From the NCBI GenBank assembly GCA_963814745.1, contig CAWFEA010000025.1, positions 124,001-188,000 of the forward strand: a stretch of DNA of 64,000 nucleotides, written 5' to 3'. The position numbers and the translations under genes are program-made. Under the pieces are notes generated by a model. That model ran no database searches. It was not told where the DNA came from and was given only the letters and a program-made list of their open reading frames with translations. Below, piece by piece: positions 36,108-44,635 of this stretch (within the stretch, counting starts at the first letter, position 1; each line of letters starts with the position of its first letter). The DNA is from CAWBRT01 sp963814745 (lineage in GTDB: Bacteria; Acidobacteriota; Terriglobia; Terriglobales; Acidobacteriaceae).

Positions 36108-36347
36108 ATACGGAAGGCTGCGTTATTCCTCTTCTCTGCCCTAATGCTTTCGCTACTGGCCGGATGTGGCACAAATTCAGGAAACTCGTCTTCGGCTTCA
36201 CCCTCAGCTTCATCCATGGGGACTGTTCCCGTATCCCTCACTATGACAGACGATCCGCCGGCTGGAGTGTCGGTCCTGTTTTTTCAGGTCAGCCTGACCG
36301 ATGCCTCCCTCATGCCCGCATCTCGTGCGGGATCGGCCGCCACATAG
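36108..36347 (+). pseudogene. Truncated DUF4382-type lipoprotein, ATA at the start position
   Basis: Reads RKAALFLFSALMLSLLAGCG, a clear lipoprotein signal with lipobox LLAGC, followed by a Ser-rich spacer and VPVSLTMTDDPPAGVSVLFF, the start of a DUF4382-like domain. It stops after about 79 residues, where the family needs 250 or more. The codon at the expected start (36108-36110), six bases after a strong AAGGAGG, is ATA instead of ATG. A frame open back to a TTG at 36057 has no such signal. Probably a decayed gene cut by the repeat that follows. Confidence 0.6.
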
Positions 36348-36886
36348 GGCTTCTCGAATTCTAATCGTTGAACAGTGTCATCTCACGGCCAGCCATGGTC
36401 AGTTGATGAATGACGGGCCTGAAGGTGGCTTTAAAGCACCTTTTTGGCGGTTCTAAAGTTGCATCAGAAATTTGCGATCGCGGCTTCAATCTCCAGTGGT
36501 ACTTCAGTCCAGATTCTGGACTCGGTGACTGTGCAGTCCAGCTTCTGGACTTCGCAAATAGCGATTACCTGCTGCGGACAGCGCCGGCGAGGGGCAGTTG
36601 TCGGTCGTCGCGCAGTATTCCGACCCGGAGTTTTAACTTCTGGCTAGCGACTACTCACCAATTGACGACGCGGATGTGTACTCGAAGCGCGCAGATTTTG
36701 CGAAGGCGCAGGCATTTGGCCTTTGTAATCTTTTTGTACGAGTATTGTGCAATTGGATATGGAACCGGGAGAATAGCTTCAGGGTGTATCTACACGGCAA
36801 GCTCCGCTGCCGTCTCCATTAACCACGGACGACTTCCCGGTTCATCGCGAATGACCGCCCGCAAAAATTGTACCCGGAGGTGAACC
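36348..36886. other. Gap with repeat copy B
   Basis: No gene is supported. Repeat copy B fills 36420-36595; the remainder up to the ribosome-binding site of the radical SAM gene (36875-36880) is anonymous. Confidence 0.4.
36420..36595. repeat. 176-base repeat, copy B, with two hairpins
   Basis: Starts TGAAGGTGGCTTTAAAGC and ends CTGCGGACAGCGCC. Holds AGTCCAGATTCTGGACT (36506-36522) and AGTCCAGCTTCTGGACT (36535-36551). Same layout as copy A at 34961-35133; between them lie the S4 gene and the lipoprotein remnant. Confidence 0.8.
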
Positions 36887-38371
36887 ATAAACGCGCTGCT
36901 CATCTATCCTAGATTCCCCGACACCTTCTGGAGCTTCAAACATGCGCTTTCGTTTCTGGGCAAGCGCGCGGCTCAGCCTCCTCTGGGACTTATGACGGTC
37001 GCCGCGTTGCTTCCAGGAAGCTGGCCGAAGCGGCTGATCGACACCAACGTGGAGCGGCTGAAGGATGCGGACCTCGCTTGGGCCGAAGTTGCGCTGGTGA
37101 GTGGGATGCATGTGCAGCAGGAACACCTGGTAGCAGTCGTCGAACGCTGCCGTGCGCGTGGTCTGCGAACGGTAGTGGGCGGACCCATCGCCAGCAGTGT
37201 ATCCGCAACTGCGTTAAAGGCAGACCATGTGGTGATCGGCGAGGCGGAGGACTTGATCGCCACCCTGGCACGCGATCTGGAGGCGGGCGAGGCGCGGCCT
37301 GTGTACGAGGCGGCCGAGAAGCCCGCCATGAAGCGCAGCCCTTTGCCGGATCTGAGCCTCATCAAGATGAACCGCTACAGCACCATGACCGTGCAGTATT
37401 CGCGAGGTTGTCCCTTCAACTGCGAGTTCTGCGACATCATCGAGATATACGGCAGGCGGACACGCACTAAGGCTGTCGAGCAGGTGCTAGCCGAACTGGA
37501 CCAGTTGCATGGGGCGGGTTGGCGCGGAGCTGTCTTTTTAGTGGATGACAACTTCATCGGGAACAAGAAGCGTGCGAAAGATCTGCTGACCGCGATGGTG
37601 GAGTGGGGATGGGTCCACGGACATCCCTTTACCTATCTCACGGAAGCTTCCGTGGACTTGGCTGAGGATCTGGAGTTGCTGCAATTGATGAGGGATGCCG
37701 GCTTCATTTCAGTGTTTTTGGGGATTGAGACTCCGGATGAGTGCAGCCTGATCGCGAATCACAAGCTGCAGAATACGCGGCGCGACCTGCTGGAGAGCGT
37801 CAAACTGATCCAGCAATACGGGATCGAGGTGATGGGAGGCTTTATCCTCGGCTTCGACACCGACCGCGAGGATGTGTTCGACCGGATGGTGGAGTTCATT
37901 CAGAACAGCGCCATTCCCGTGGCCATGGTGGGATTGCTGCAAGCTATGCCCGGGACGCAACTCTTCCGCCGGATGTGGAGCGAGGGCCGGATTCTGCATG
38001 CGGGGGATGGAAACAACACAGGTTGCACACTGAATTTCCTGCCACGCATGGACGCGGCGCGCCTTGTGGAAGGTTACTGGTCGGTGCTGAGACGAATCTA
38101 CTCCTGCGATGCTTACTATGAGCGGGTCAAGCTGTTCCTTAACCGTTGCCATCCGCCGAGCAGCAGGCAGCGATGGAACTATGAAAGCCTGCGAGCCATG
38201 GTCTACTCGATCGTGCTCCAGGGCCTGCTGGGGAGAGGCAGGCTCAGTTATTGGAAGTTCGTGCTGACGGCAGCCACGCGCTATCGCCGATCATTCGGTA
38301 CGGCCATGACCCTGGCGGTGATGGGCTACGACTTCCAGATCATGACCGAGCGGTTAATGGAGATGGAGTGA
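36887..38371 (+). CDS. B12-binding radical SAM protein (DUF4070 type), ATA start
   Basis: About 494 residues: a cobalamin-binding domain (1-130: NALLIYPRFPDTFWSFKHAL, PPLGLMTVAALLPG), a radical SAM core with the CxxxCxxC cluster motif in RGCPFNCEFCDIIEIYG, VDDNFIGNKK and GIETPDE, then a DUF4070-type tail (AYYERVKLFLNRCHPP). Relatives are methylases such as the hopanoid C-2 methylase HpnP, so lipid or natural-product methylation is possible. GGAGG stands six bases before ATA at 36887; an in-frame TGA lies just before it, and the next ATG (36992) would delete the conserved first 35 residues. So either ATA initiates or the start has been lost. Confidence 0.85.
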   Translation: MNALLIYPRFPDTFWSFKHALSFLGKRAAQPPLGLMTVAALLPGSWPKRLIDTNVERLKDADLAWAEVALVSGMHVQQEHLVAVVERCRARGLRTVVGGPIASSVSATALKADHVVIGEAEDLIATLARDLEAGEARPVYEAAEKPAMKRSPLPDLSLIKMNRYSTMTVQYSRGCPFNCEFCDIIEIYGRRTRTKAVEQVLAELDQLHGAGWRGAVFLVDDNFIGNKKRAKDLLTAMVEWGWVHGHPFTYLTEASVDLAEDLELLQLMRDAGFISVFLGIETPDECSLIANHKLQNTRRDLLESVKLIQQYGIEVMGGFILGFDTDREDVFDRMVEFIQNSAIPVAMVGLLQAMPGTQLFRRMWSEGRILHAGDGNNTGCTLNFLPRMDAARLVEGYWSVLRRIYSCDAYYERVKLFLNRCHPPSSRQRWNYESLRAMVYSIVLQGLLGRGRLSYWKFVLTAATRYRRSFGTAMTLAVMGYDFQIMTERLMEME

Positions 38372-38433
38372 CGATCTCGATCCGTACTTCTACAGGGCTC
38401 CGATCTGTCGCGGGGGCAGCGAATAAGCGAAAC

Positions 38434-38467
38434 CGGCCGGTGGTACTTCAGTCCAGGCGCCTGGACT
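38434..38467. repeat. Partial repeat C with AGTCCAG hairpin
   Basis: CCGGTGGTACTTC followed by AGTCCAG-GCGC-CTGGACT (38450-38467). This is the centre of the repeat seen at 34961 and 36420. It overlaps the last codons of the serine recombinase gene (stop at 38448), suggesting that the repeat inserted there or supplied the stop. Confidence 0.65.
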
Positions 38468-38942
38468 GGTGTTTGAGTGGCTGATGCGGCAGCGTGCCGT
38501 TGGATGCCTGCATGTTGCTCGCAGGGCTAAGCGCTCGAAACACGGTGCCGACCGAAAGGCCAGTTTCCTTCGAGATCGCCGCAAACGAAGCGCCTTTGTC
38601 CCGGAGCTTCGCCAGATGGCCGGCATCGACTTCGACCCGCGGACGACCAAATTTCACGCCACGCCGGCGCGCCGCCTGTTGGCCAGATTTCACTCGGTCA
38701 GTGATCAGACTGCGCTCGAATTCCGCGATCGATGCGAAGATGCCGAAGGTCAGCCGACCAGTCGGAGTGCTGGTGTCAACGCCTTCATATAGCGAGATGA
38801 AGTCAATTCCGAGGGCATCAAATTCGGCCAAGGCATTCACCAGTTGCCGAAGCGAACGCGCGAAGCGGTCGTATCTGTAAACCACAACCGCGTCGAACTT
38901 CCGGCGCCGTGCATCGGCTATTAGCCGGTCAGCATGGGGCAC
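38448..38942 (-). pseudogene. Serine recombinase, N-terminally truncated
   Basis: About 164 residues of a resolvase/invertase: ADRLIADARRRKFDAVVVYR, DRFARSLRQLVNALAEFDAL, TPTGRLTFGIFASIAEFERS and a C-terminal HTH (GASFAAISKETGLSVGTVFR). The first 45-50 residues with the nucleophilic serine (Y-x-R-V-S) are missing; the frame simply begins at 38942, 25 bases from the end of the cysteine-synthase-like gene. It therefore cannot cut DNA. Its last codons are made of the hairpin repeat at 38450. Confidence 0.82.
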
Positions 38943-38981
38943 CGCGCCAGAGGAGCCCGGTCGCCGAGAATCGTCTCGACC

Positions 38982-39917
38982 TCAAGCAAACGGTCGAAAA
39001 AGATCGGTTGTGAAGTAGCGCTCCATGCGATCGGGAAGGACAGTGACGATTTTCGCCGGCCAAAGCTGTTCAGCCGCTAGCATCGCTGCCCGATAGTTCA
39101 GCCCAGAACTTGGTCCGACGGGAAATCCTAGGCGGATAAGCTCCCGAGCAGTCTGCAGCGCTTCATCGTCGCGCACCTCAATAGTGGTCAGGGATGGATA
39201 ATCAGATTCCCGGAAGATGCTTGAGGCACATTCAATCACCCCAGGAATCCGGCAGCTGAAGCTGCAACACTCATGTTCCCGCGTCATGGCGAGGTCCACA
39301 GGGCGCGCGAGAAACGCGCGTTGCGCGTGGCCCTTGGAGCTGCAACCTTTCATCAGACCGACCAGGGTGCCGCCGGTTCCGACACCGCTGACAACCGCGT
39401 CAACCAGATGGTCCGGGATTTGCTCCATGATCTCCCGTGCAGTTCCCATTTGGTGAGCTTCCGCGTTCTCGGGATTCGAAAACTGGCGGGGCAGGAACGC
39501 CCCAGTCTCGCCGGCAAGCCGTTCCGACTCCTTGATGCAGCCGAGAATCCCTGCGTCCTTGGGAGCGAAATGAATGCAGCCGCCGTAGGCGCGAATCATG
39601 AGTACCCTTTCGCTGCTCACTCCTTCGGGCAGGACAGCAATAAACCTGAGCCCCAATTGGGCACAAACCATGGCCATGGCTATGCTTGTTGAACCGCTGG
39701 ACGCCTCGATGACTGTTCCGCCGTGCTTGACGCGGTTCTCACGGACGGCTTTGCCAATGATGTAGCGCGCAATGCGGTCTTTTGTGGATCCGCTGGGATT
39801 GAGGAATTCAAGTTTGCACCAGATCAAAGGGGCCTCGGCTGAGAGCCGAATCGGGACCAGCGGCGTCGGCGCCAGCAGATCTGGGTAGCGGTTTATTGCA
39901 TTCGGATTCAGATTCAT
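38982..39917 (-). CDS. Cysteine synthase-like PLP enzyme
   Basis: A 311-residue fold-type II PLP enzyme of the O-acetylserine sulfhydrylase / cystathionine beta-synthase group. Motifs: NPSGSTKDRIARYI (Schiff-base Lys), EASSGSTSIAMAM (substrate loop; usual TSGNT reads SSGST), VVSGVGTGGTL (phosphate cradle) and GPSSGLNYRAAM. The altered substrate loop and a Cys-containing insert near residue 215 (HECCSFSCRIPG) set it apart from housekeeping CysK. It could make a non-proteinogenic amino acid. It lies between two serine recombinase genes on the same strand. Confidence 0.85.
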   Translation of the reverse strand: MNLNPNAINRYPDLLAPTPLVPIRLSAEAPLIWCKLEFLNPSGSTKDRIARYIIGKAVRENRVKHGGTVIEASSGSTSIAMAMVCAQLGLRFIAVLPEGVSSERVLMIRAYGGCIHFAPKDAGILGCIKESERLAGETGAFLPRQFSNPENAEAHQMGTAREIMEQIPDHLVDAVVSGVGTGGTLVGLMKGCSSKGHAQRAFLARPVDLAMTREHECCSFSCRIPGVIECASSIFRESDYPSLTTIEVRDDEALQTARELIRLGFPVGPSSGLNYRAAMLAAEQLWPAKIVTVLPDRMERYFTTDLFRPFA

Positions 39918-40006
39918 CTTCCGCTTCCTTTAGTGGGGCGCTATCCTTCGCTGCCAGCGAACCGACATCGGGGCCAGTGTATCATTCGAAGCGGGCCCAC
40001 CGCCGC

Positions 40007-40612
40007 CTAGGCCGAAGCAGCTTTGACGATGTTGAAAACCGAGCCCTTCGAGATACCGAACTCATCGGCGATCTGGGAAAGGCTACTCCCGTCGCTGTGC
40101 CGCTTCAGAATCTTTTCACGGTTAACTACGAGTTTCGGCCTGCCACCGACGCGCCCTGCCCGTTTGGCCCGAGCTAGGCCGGCCAGGGTGCGTTCGGAAA
40201 TCCGGATGCGTTCCTGCCGTGCGATGCAGGCGAGGATGGCGAGAACGCCATCTCGAAACGGCCCAAGTGAGTCGAGATACATTTCGGTGAAACTGCGCCA
40301 TGCGATCCCGTACCCCGTCAACCGCTGCAGGTACTCCAACGTCTTGAGCACGCCTTCCCGGCTGAACCTGTCCAGTGACCAGAACATGACGCAATCAAAC
40401 TCGTGACGGGATGCAGCTTCAAACATTGCTAGGAATTGCTCCCGGTCAGAGCGCTTGCCAGAAGCGCGATCAACAAACTCCTTGACGATTACCCAACCTT
40501 GTTTGGCGCAGTAATCGCGCAATTGGTGAAGCTGGTTTTCGACATCTTGCCGGCCGCATTTCGTGCTGACCCGGCTGTAAAGAGCTACTTGAAATAACTT
40601 TTCGTTTGTCAT
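40007..40612 (-). CDS. Serine recombinase (resolvase/invertase family)
   Basis: An intact 201-residue small serine recombinase. ATG 40612 gives the normal start: FQVALYSRVSTKCGRQDVENQ with the nucleophilic Ser, FDCVMFWSLDRFSREGVLKT, then FRDGVLAILACIARQERIRI and a C-terminal HTH (SLSQIADEFGISKGSVFNIV). The frame is open to 40798 but the extra N-terminus has no family match. It probably belongs with a transposon or plasmid-derived segment that includes the truncated sister gene at 38448. Confidence 0.9.
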   Translation of the reverse strand: MTNEKLFQVALYSRVSTKCGRQDVENQLHQLRDYCAKQGWVIVKEFVDRASGKRSDREQFLAMFEAASRHEFDCVMFWSLDRFSREGVLKTLEYLQRLTGYGIAWRSFTEMYLDSLGPFRDGVLAILACIARQERIRISERTLAGLARAKRAGRVGGRPKLVVNREKILKRHSDGSSLSQIADEFGISKGSVFNIVKAASA

Positions 40613-40864
40613 AGCGAACGCATCTTGCAGCCGGGTGTCTGCAGATGTCAAGCAGAATCGTATAAATAACGACCTATAAATAGCCGTCAGATAATTCACA
40701 CTTCTTTTTGTTGCTGCCCACCAGCAGCAAAGGCATAATTCCCCCTGATTCCCGAGAATCCATTTCGGGCACTGCTGTTGACCGCCCGGTTCGCACATCG
40801 TTCCGCTGGAGACATCCCATGCCTGCTTTTGGGGCGGTGCTAGCTTCGTTTTAGGAGGCGAGGG

Positions 40865-41820
40865 ATGCGCTACAAAAAGCGTGGTTTCCTGTTCGGGGTA
40901 GTTATCAGTGTCTTTCTGCTGGGACTATTTTTGGCCGCAGCTCCTTGGGAACAATGGAGCCTTTTTCCGAGTTCTCCACGTTTGGATGTCGTGTTGCGGC
41001 ATGTGCTCCCTAAACTTGGGGATGCGTTCATGATCGCGATGATTTTGGTAGTCGCGATAGAGATTGCTGCCGCCAACGAACTATTGAAAACGTTCGCTGA
41101 GAATATTTCCCACCATATCGTCGGACGACTCCTGCCGCCAGAACTGCGCGAACACATCTTAGGCTACCTGACGACCACCTTTGTACGTACGCGCTGGTTT
41201 ATCGAGTACCGGCTTGAAGAGTGGGCGGAGAAGCCGCGATTCATCAGATTGGCGACGCTGACTGAATATGAGGTGGAGAACCGCTCGGGTTCGGAGCAGG
41301 AATATTGCTTTGTTTATCAGGTTGAGCAGAGCTGGTCACCCGGGGTCGGGGATGCACGAATATGTAACGTTTGTGCAACAGCCGATGGAAAGACAATTGT
41401 TCATTATGTCGGGCGAGGATTGGACCTTCACGCAAAAACGAGAATGGATTCGTGACCTTTTTGAAGAACGTTCCCATCCCCCGGACTCCGCATCCAGTGT
41501 ATCGTTTTACGTTGGAATCCCTTGAGTGCCTGCCGGACGCTTTCCACGCGCCCTTTATTGCTTCGATACCAGTTCTAGAAACCACAGTCCGCGTGCTATA
41601 CGCCAAGGACAAATTTAGAGTTGATTTGCATCTTTCCTTTACCGACGACGTAGAAAAGACGATGCTCCAAAGAACGGACCTCGTTGATGGCACGCAGTGG
41701 ATTTTGAAATCCCCAATGCTGCCGGGGCAATGTATCTTCACTCGCTGGGCGAAATTGAGAGCAGAGGAACAACAACCACCGATCGAACAAGGAATGGCTG
41801 CAGGTCAGGCAGGCGGTTAG
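40865..41820 (+). CDS. Unknown membrane-anchored protein (two frameshifts)
   Basis: About 317 residues after correction. Two N-terminal helices (GFLFGVVISVFLLGLFLAAA and AFMIAMILVVAIEIAAANEL) are followed by a cytoplasmic region (HHIVGRLLPPELREHILGYL, TTTFVRTRWFIEYRLEEW) and a beta-rich C-terminus. The frame changes near 41343-41356 (GGGG and GGGG runs) and near 41457-41462 (TTTTT), each by one extra base; the pieces join as EYCFVYQVEQ... HEYVTFVQQPMERQ... VPIPRTPHPVYRF. ATG 40865 follows GGAGGCGAGGG. The family is not recognised. The 956-base span is two bases over a whole number of codons, as expected for two insertions. Confidence 0.6.
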
Positions 41821-42330
41821 AGCTAGGAGGCGGCGACCAACTTGGAGCAGTAGATGTTAGCCTTTCAATGACAACAGAAGCATTTGCCCCTGTGCAGCGC
41901 CAGGAGCAACCTGGGTTAGAATCGAGGCGGCGAAGTTTCCATGACAACAGAGGTTGAAGTCTCTGTGCAACTGGAGAAAATTGTCGGCGTGGGGAAGTGC
42001 CGCTACTGCTTTCAATGACAACGGGGGCACGAACCCCCACCCGCCACATTCCAGCTGTGAAGCTGATCGCACCGTGCTGACACATTTAAAGGGCCAATGT
42101 GTGTCGGTTGCGGAGCGTGAAGCAAAGTTCACGCTGCTCAGAATGCATGTTTAGGTTAACTCCGCCGGTCAGCGCTGTCAATTACCCGGTGTTTCTCCGT
42201 TGGGTCAATTCTCCGGACAATCGAATATGCACGCGCTGTCAACGGCTGGTGGTTAAACTTGATCAACACAGCCGACTGGTTTACTGATATACGCTTATGT
42301 CGTGCTAATGACGTGTGAAGAGTTCTGGAA
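41821..42330. other. Gap with periodic repeats
   Basis: No gene is supported; the region holds the CRISPR-like repeats at 41862-42045 and then about 280 anonymous bases up to the DUF429 gene. Confidence 0.45.
41862..42045. CRISPR. Degenerate CRISPR-like array, three repeats
   Basis: Three 37-base units begin at 41862, 41935 and 42009, spaced 73 and 74 bases. Each starts with TTTCAATGACAAC (second has one change). Units one and two agree at 25 of 37 positions, including the ends (ATGACAACAGA and CTGTGCA), and differ in the middle; unit three keeps the first 15 bases and has a GGGGGC-ACGAA-CCCCC-like stem. The spacing fits 37-base repeats with 36-37-base spacers. No cas gene is in the window, and repeats are too divergent for an active array, so this is a remnant at best. 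Confidence 0.38.
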
Positions 42331-43117
42331 ATGAGCAACACGCCGATCTTCGACCATTACATCGGGATTGACTATTCGGGTGCCCAGACTCCGACCTCCA
42401 GTTTGAAAGGGCTACGAGTATATGAAGGGGATCGGGATCTGCCGCCCGTCGAAGATCCAACCGCCGCCCAGCCCCCGCAAGTATTGGACGCGGCGTGGCA
42501 TTGCTGAATGGCTGGTGGCGCGCCTTTCAGAAAAGCAGCCGACGCTTGTCGGCATCGATCACGGATTCTCATTCCCGGTTCGGTATTTCGAGCAGCACCA
42601 CCTTCAACATGACTGGCGGGCGTTCCTCGATGATTTTCAGCAGCACTGGCCCACCGACGAAGACCTCACATACGTCGAATTCGTGCGCGATGGGGCGTGC
42701 GGCAACGGCAGAGCCAGAAGCGGCAATCCGCGCTGGCGTCGACTGACGGAACAGCGTGCTGGGGCAAAGTCTGTTTTTCATTTCGACGTGAAAGGCTCCG
42801 TCGCGAAATCCACGCATGCGGGGCTCCCCTGGTTGCGGTATCTCCGCCTGCAGGCCGATGGCGTGCATTTTTGGCCGTTTGACGGGTGGGACATCAAGCC
42901 GGGACGCTCAGTTGTGGCAGAAGCCTATCCATCTCTCTGGAGCCGAGGCTTCGCTCGGGAGAATCGGAATGACGATCAGCATGATGCCTATTCGGTTGCC
43001 GCGTGGATGCAGCGCGCCGACCTTGACGGCAGTCTGGCCATATTCCTCCATCCATCCCTAACGCCTACCGAGAGCGTGGTTGCGGAGATTGAGGGATGGA
43101 TACTGGGGATTAAATGA
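42331..43117 (+). CDS. DUF429-family protein (one frameshift)
   Basis: About 261 residues after correction. ATG 42331 gives FDHYIGIDYSGAQTPTSSLK, the RNase H-like first strand of DUF429 proteins; after a frame change of one extra base somewhere in 42420-42475 the reading continues PPPSPRKYWTRRGIAEWLVA, VGIDHGFSFPVRYF, EAYPSLW and NDDQHDAYSVAAWM, all expected. Such proteins are predicted nucleases of unknown role. Again the break looks like an extra base in a short run (GGGG at 42426 or CCC/GCC repeats near 42470). Confidence 0.7.
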
Positions 43118-43510
43118 CGGCCTTGCTGCCAATGCGTGGAGCTTTTTCAATTCCATTGATATGCAGATAACTCCGAAGCGAATGCAGCACCGCCTACCCC
43201 CGGTTATAGTCCGCGTAACAGACGCGCCATTGTGGTATCCAGACCGCGGGCGATTACCTGCAGAGTGATGATCCCCACCTCGCGCTTGCCCAGTTGGACC
43301 AAAAGGGCGTGCTTGTTGCTGGATGTGCCCCTATGCTGGACATATTATTCTTTGCGTGTGTCTGGCATGCCAGACATTACCCTGCGTGCCGCCGGCACTG
43401 GGATGAGCGAGATAACCTGGGCCCCCAATTCCAGCCCTGCCACGTAGGCAAACGCCGATGGTCGCGACGTGTTTGCATCGGCAATTCAATCTAGCCAAAG
43501 AGAGGCGCAA
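43118..43510. other. Gap with a perfect palindrome
   Basis: No gene supported. It contains the palindrome at 43359-43376 and, near 43448-43478, an imperfect CAAACG/CGTGTTTG inverted pair. Confidence 0.4.
43359..43376. promoter_or_regulatory. Perfect 18-base palindrome
   Basis: TGTCTGGCATGCCAGACA reads identically on both strands with no loop, the form of a dimeric-regulator binding site. It stands about 135 bases before the small secreted-protein gene. The regulator is unknown. Confidence 0.4.
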
Positions 43511-43831
43511 ATGAGCTGCCAGAAACGTACTACAGTGACGATAAAGATCGCCGGTTGCTTGCTGTTGCTGTTAGGCTTTCCCGCCTTCGCAAAAGATGAC
43601 CTCAATCCCGCTGATTACCCGGAGACAGCCGTAGTGACTGCAGCAAGAATCGTTACCGTCGATACTGGGGTCACCATTAAGCGCAACCCTGCCTGTGACA
43701 ACCCTCAAACGCCGTTCATGAAAGGTTATTGCGGCCAGGCTGGGACAAGAGTTCGCAGCACTTCACAAAAGTATGTCGAGGTGAAGGCCACGATCAAGAA
43801 CAATAACTACACAGGGAAGAAGGGGCGCTAA
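43511..43831 (+). CDS. Small secreted protein
   Basis: A 106-residue exported protein. ATG 43511 follows GAGGCGCAA. Signal peptide about residues 1-27 (IKIAGCLLLLLGFPAFA then KDD). The mature part has two Cys separated by 17 residues (ACDNPQTPFMKGYCGQ), probably a disulfide, and ends KNNNYTGKKGR. Not a recognised family. It ends 14 bases before the tRNA-Phe fragment. Confidence 0.55.
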   Translation: MSCQKRTTVTIKIAGCLLLLLGFPAFAKDDLNPADYPETAVVTAARIVTVDTGVTIKRNPACDNPQTPFMKGYCGQAGTRVRSTSQKYVEVKATIKNNNYTGKKGR

Positions 43832-43844
43832 GTGATTGAAAAGA

Positions 43845-43896
43845 TGGTGGCCAGGGACGGAGTTGAACCGCCGACGCCAGCCTTTTCAGGGCTGGT
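43845..43896 (-). repeat. 3' half of tRNA-Phe (GAA), old attachment site
   Basis: The complement has a full anticodon arm, CAGCC-CTGAAAA-GGCTG (anticodon GAA), a T-arm GGCGG-TTCAACT-CCGTC and CCTGGCCA plus CCA ending at 43845. The D-arm and 5' acceptor strand are missing upstream, so it is not functional. It marks the distal end of an element integrated into tRNA-Phe; orientation puts that element at higher coordinates. Confidence 0.7.
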
Positions 43897-44434
43897 ATCG
43901 TCCGTAGCCATGTCATTGATTTCATGTAGCTTAGTATCGCTTCCCACCTTGTTTTTGCCCCATTCATTGGAAGCATAATGGAAGCAACCGGAAGCAAGGA
44001 CAGGGGAGTTCGCCTCACGTACTCCTGAGTCAGCAGGTTCGCAGTCACCTTGTTACCCCTGAAACTCATCAGTGGCACGAGTGCCGCCTTGGCGCGAGCC
44101 ATTGTGCCCTCGACTTTGCCCCCAAAGGCGATTGCAACCGGCGCGACCCTCGCTCCATGGTTCCGGGGCGGCTGGCTGGTACGGAGGTCACTGAGGCTTT
44201 TTTGACCAGCACGGCGGTACTGTCCTGACCGCTCTCCGCTTGCCACGTTCGTATTCACTTCAACCCAGGTGCTTAAGATGCCTTGCTTGGATAACGGAGG
44301 AAGATTCCGACCCAAGAACAAACTGAATTCCCCATTTCGGCTCCGCAGGGATGATTGGTGGCAACCAGATCAGGTTTTGGTTGCAAATAGCAGAGCGGCA
44401 AAGGATAATAAACACCACAGAAAGGTGGTGCCCC
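43897..44434. other. Gap next to tRNA-Phe half
   Basis: No gene can be supported. A minus-strand frame across the region shows no motif. This may be the remains of the element that used the tRNA-Phe site. Confidence 0.35.
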
Positions 44435-44635
44435 TTGGCTAAGGTAAAGCGGCGCTTCCTTCAGATTTTACTCGCATGCATCCCCGCGATTGCTCTGACG
44501 GTGTGCACTCCATTGGCCAACCGCGTTGAGCCGCGAATTGCCGGCTTGCCTTTTCTCCTGGCCTACATCGCAATCTGGATCTTACTGACGCCGCTATTCA
44601 TGTGGGCGGTTTATCGTCTCGAGGTGCGATCATGA
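44435..44635 (+). CDS. DUF3311 membrane protein
   Basis: A 66-residue protein with two membrane helices (FLQILLACIPAIALTVCTPL and LPFLLAYIAIWILLTPLFMW) separated by ANRVEPRIAG, the DUF3311 pattern. Start is TTG 44435, preceded by AAAGGTGG. Its stop overlaps the next ATG by four bases. DUF3311 proteins are the usual small partners of the sodium:solute symporter that follows, perhaps as a stabilising subunit. Confidence 0.85.
   Translation: MAKVKRRFLQILLACIPAIALTVCTPLANRVEPRIAGLPFLLAYIAIWILLTPLFMWAVYRLEVRS

Noticed and set aside
34931..36650. Two short frames sharing the peptide LKVALKHLFGGSKV, looking like paralogous genes
   Set aside because: The shared peptide is the translation of the 175-base DNA repeat; neither frame has a start signal and both diverge outside the repeat.
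41821..43117. An active CRISPR-Cas locus
   Set aside because: Repeats are too divergent and no cas1, cas2 or effector gene is within the window.
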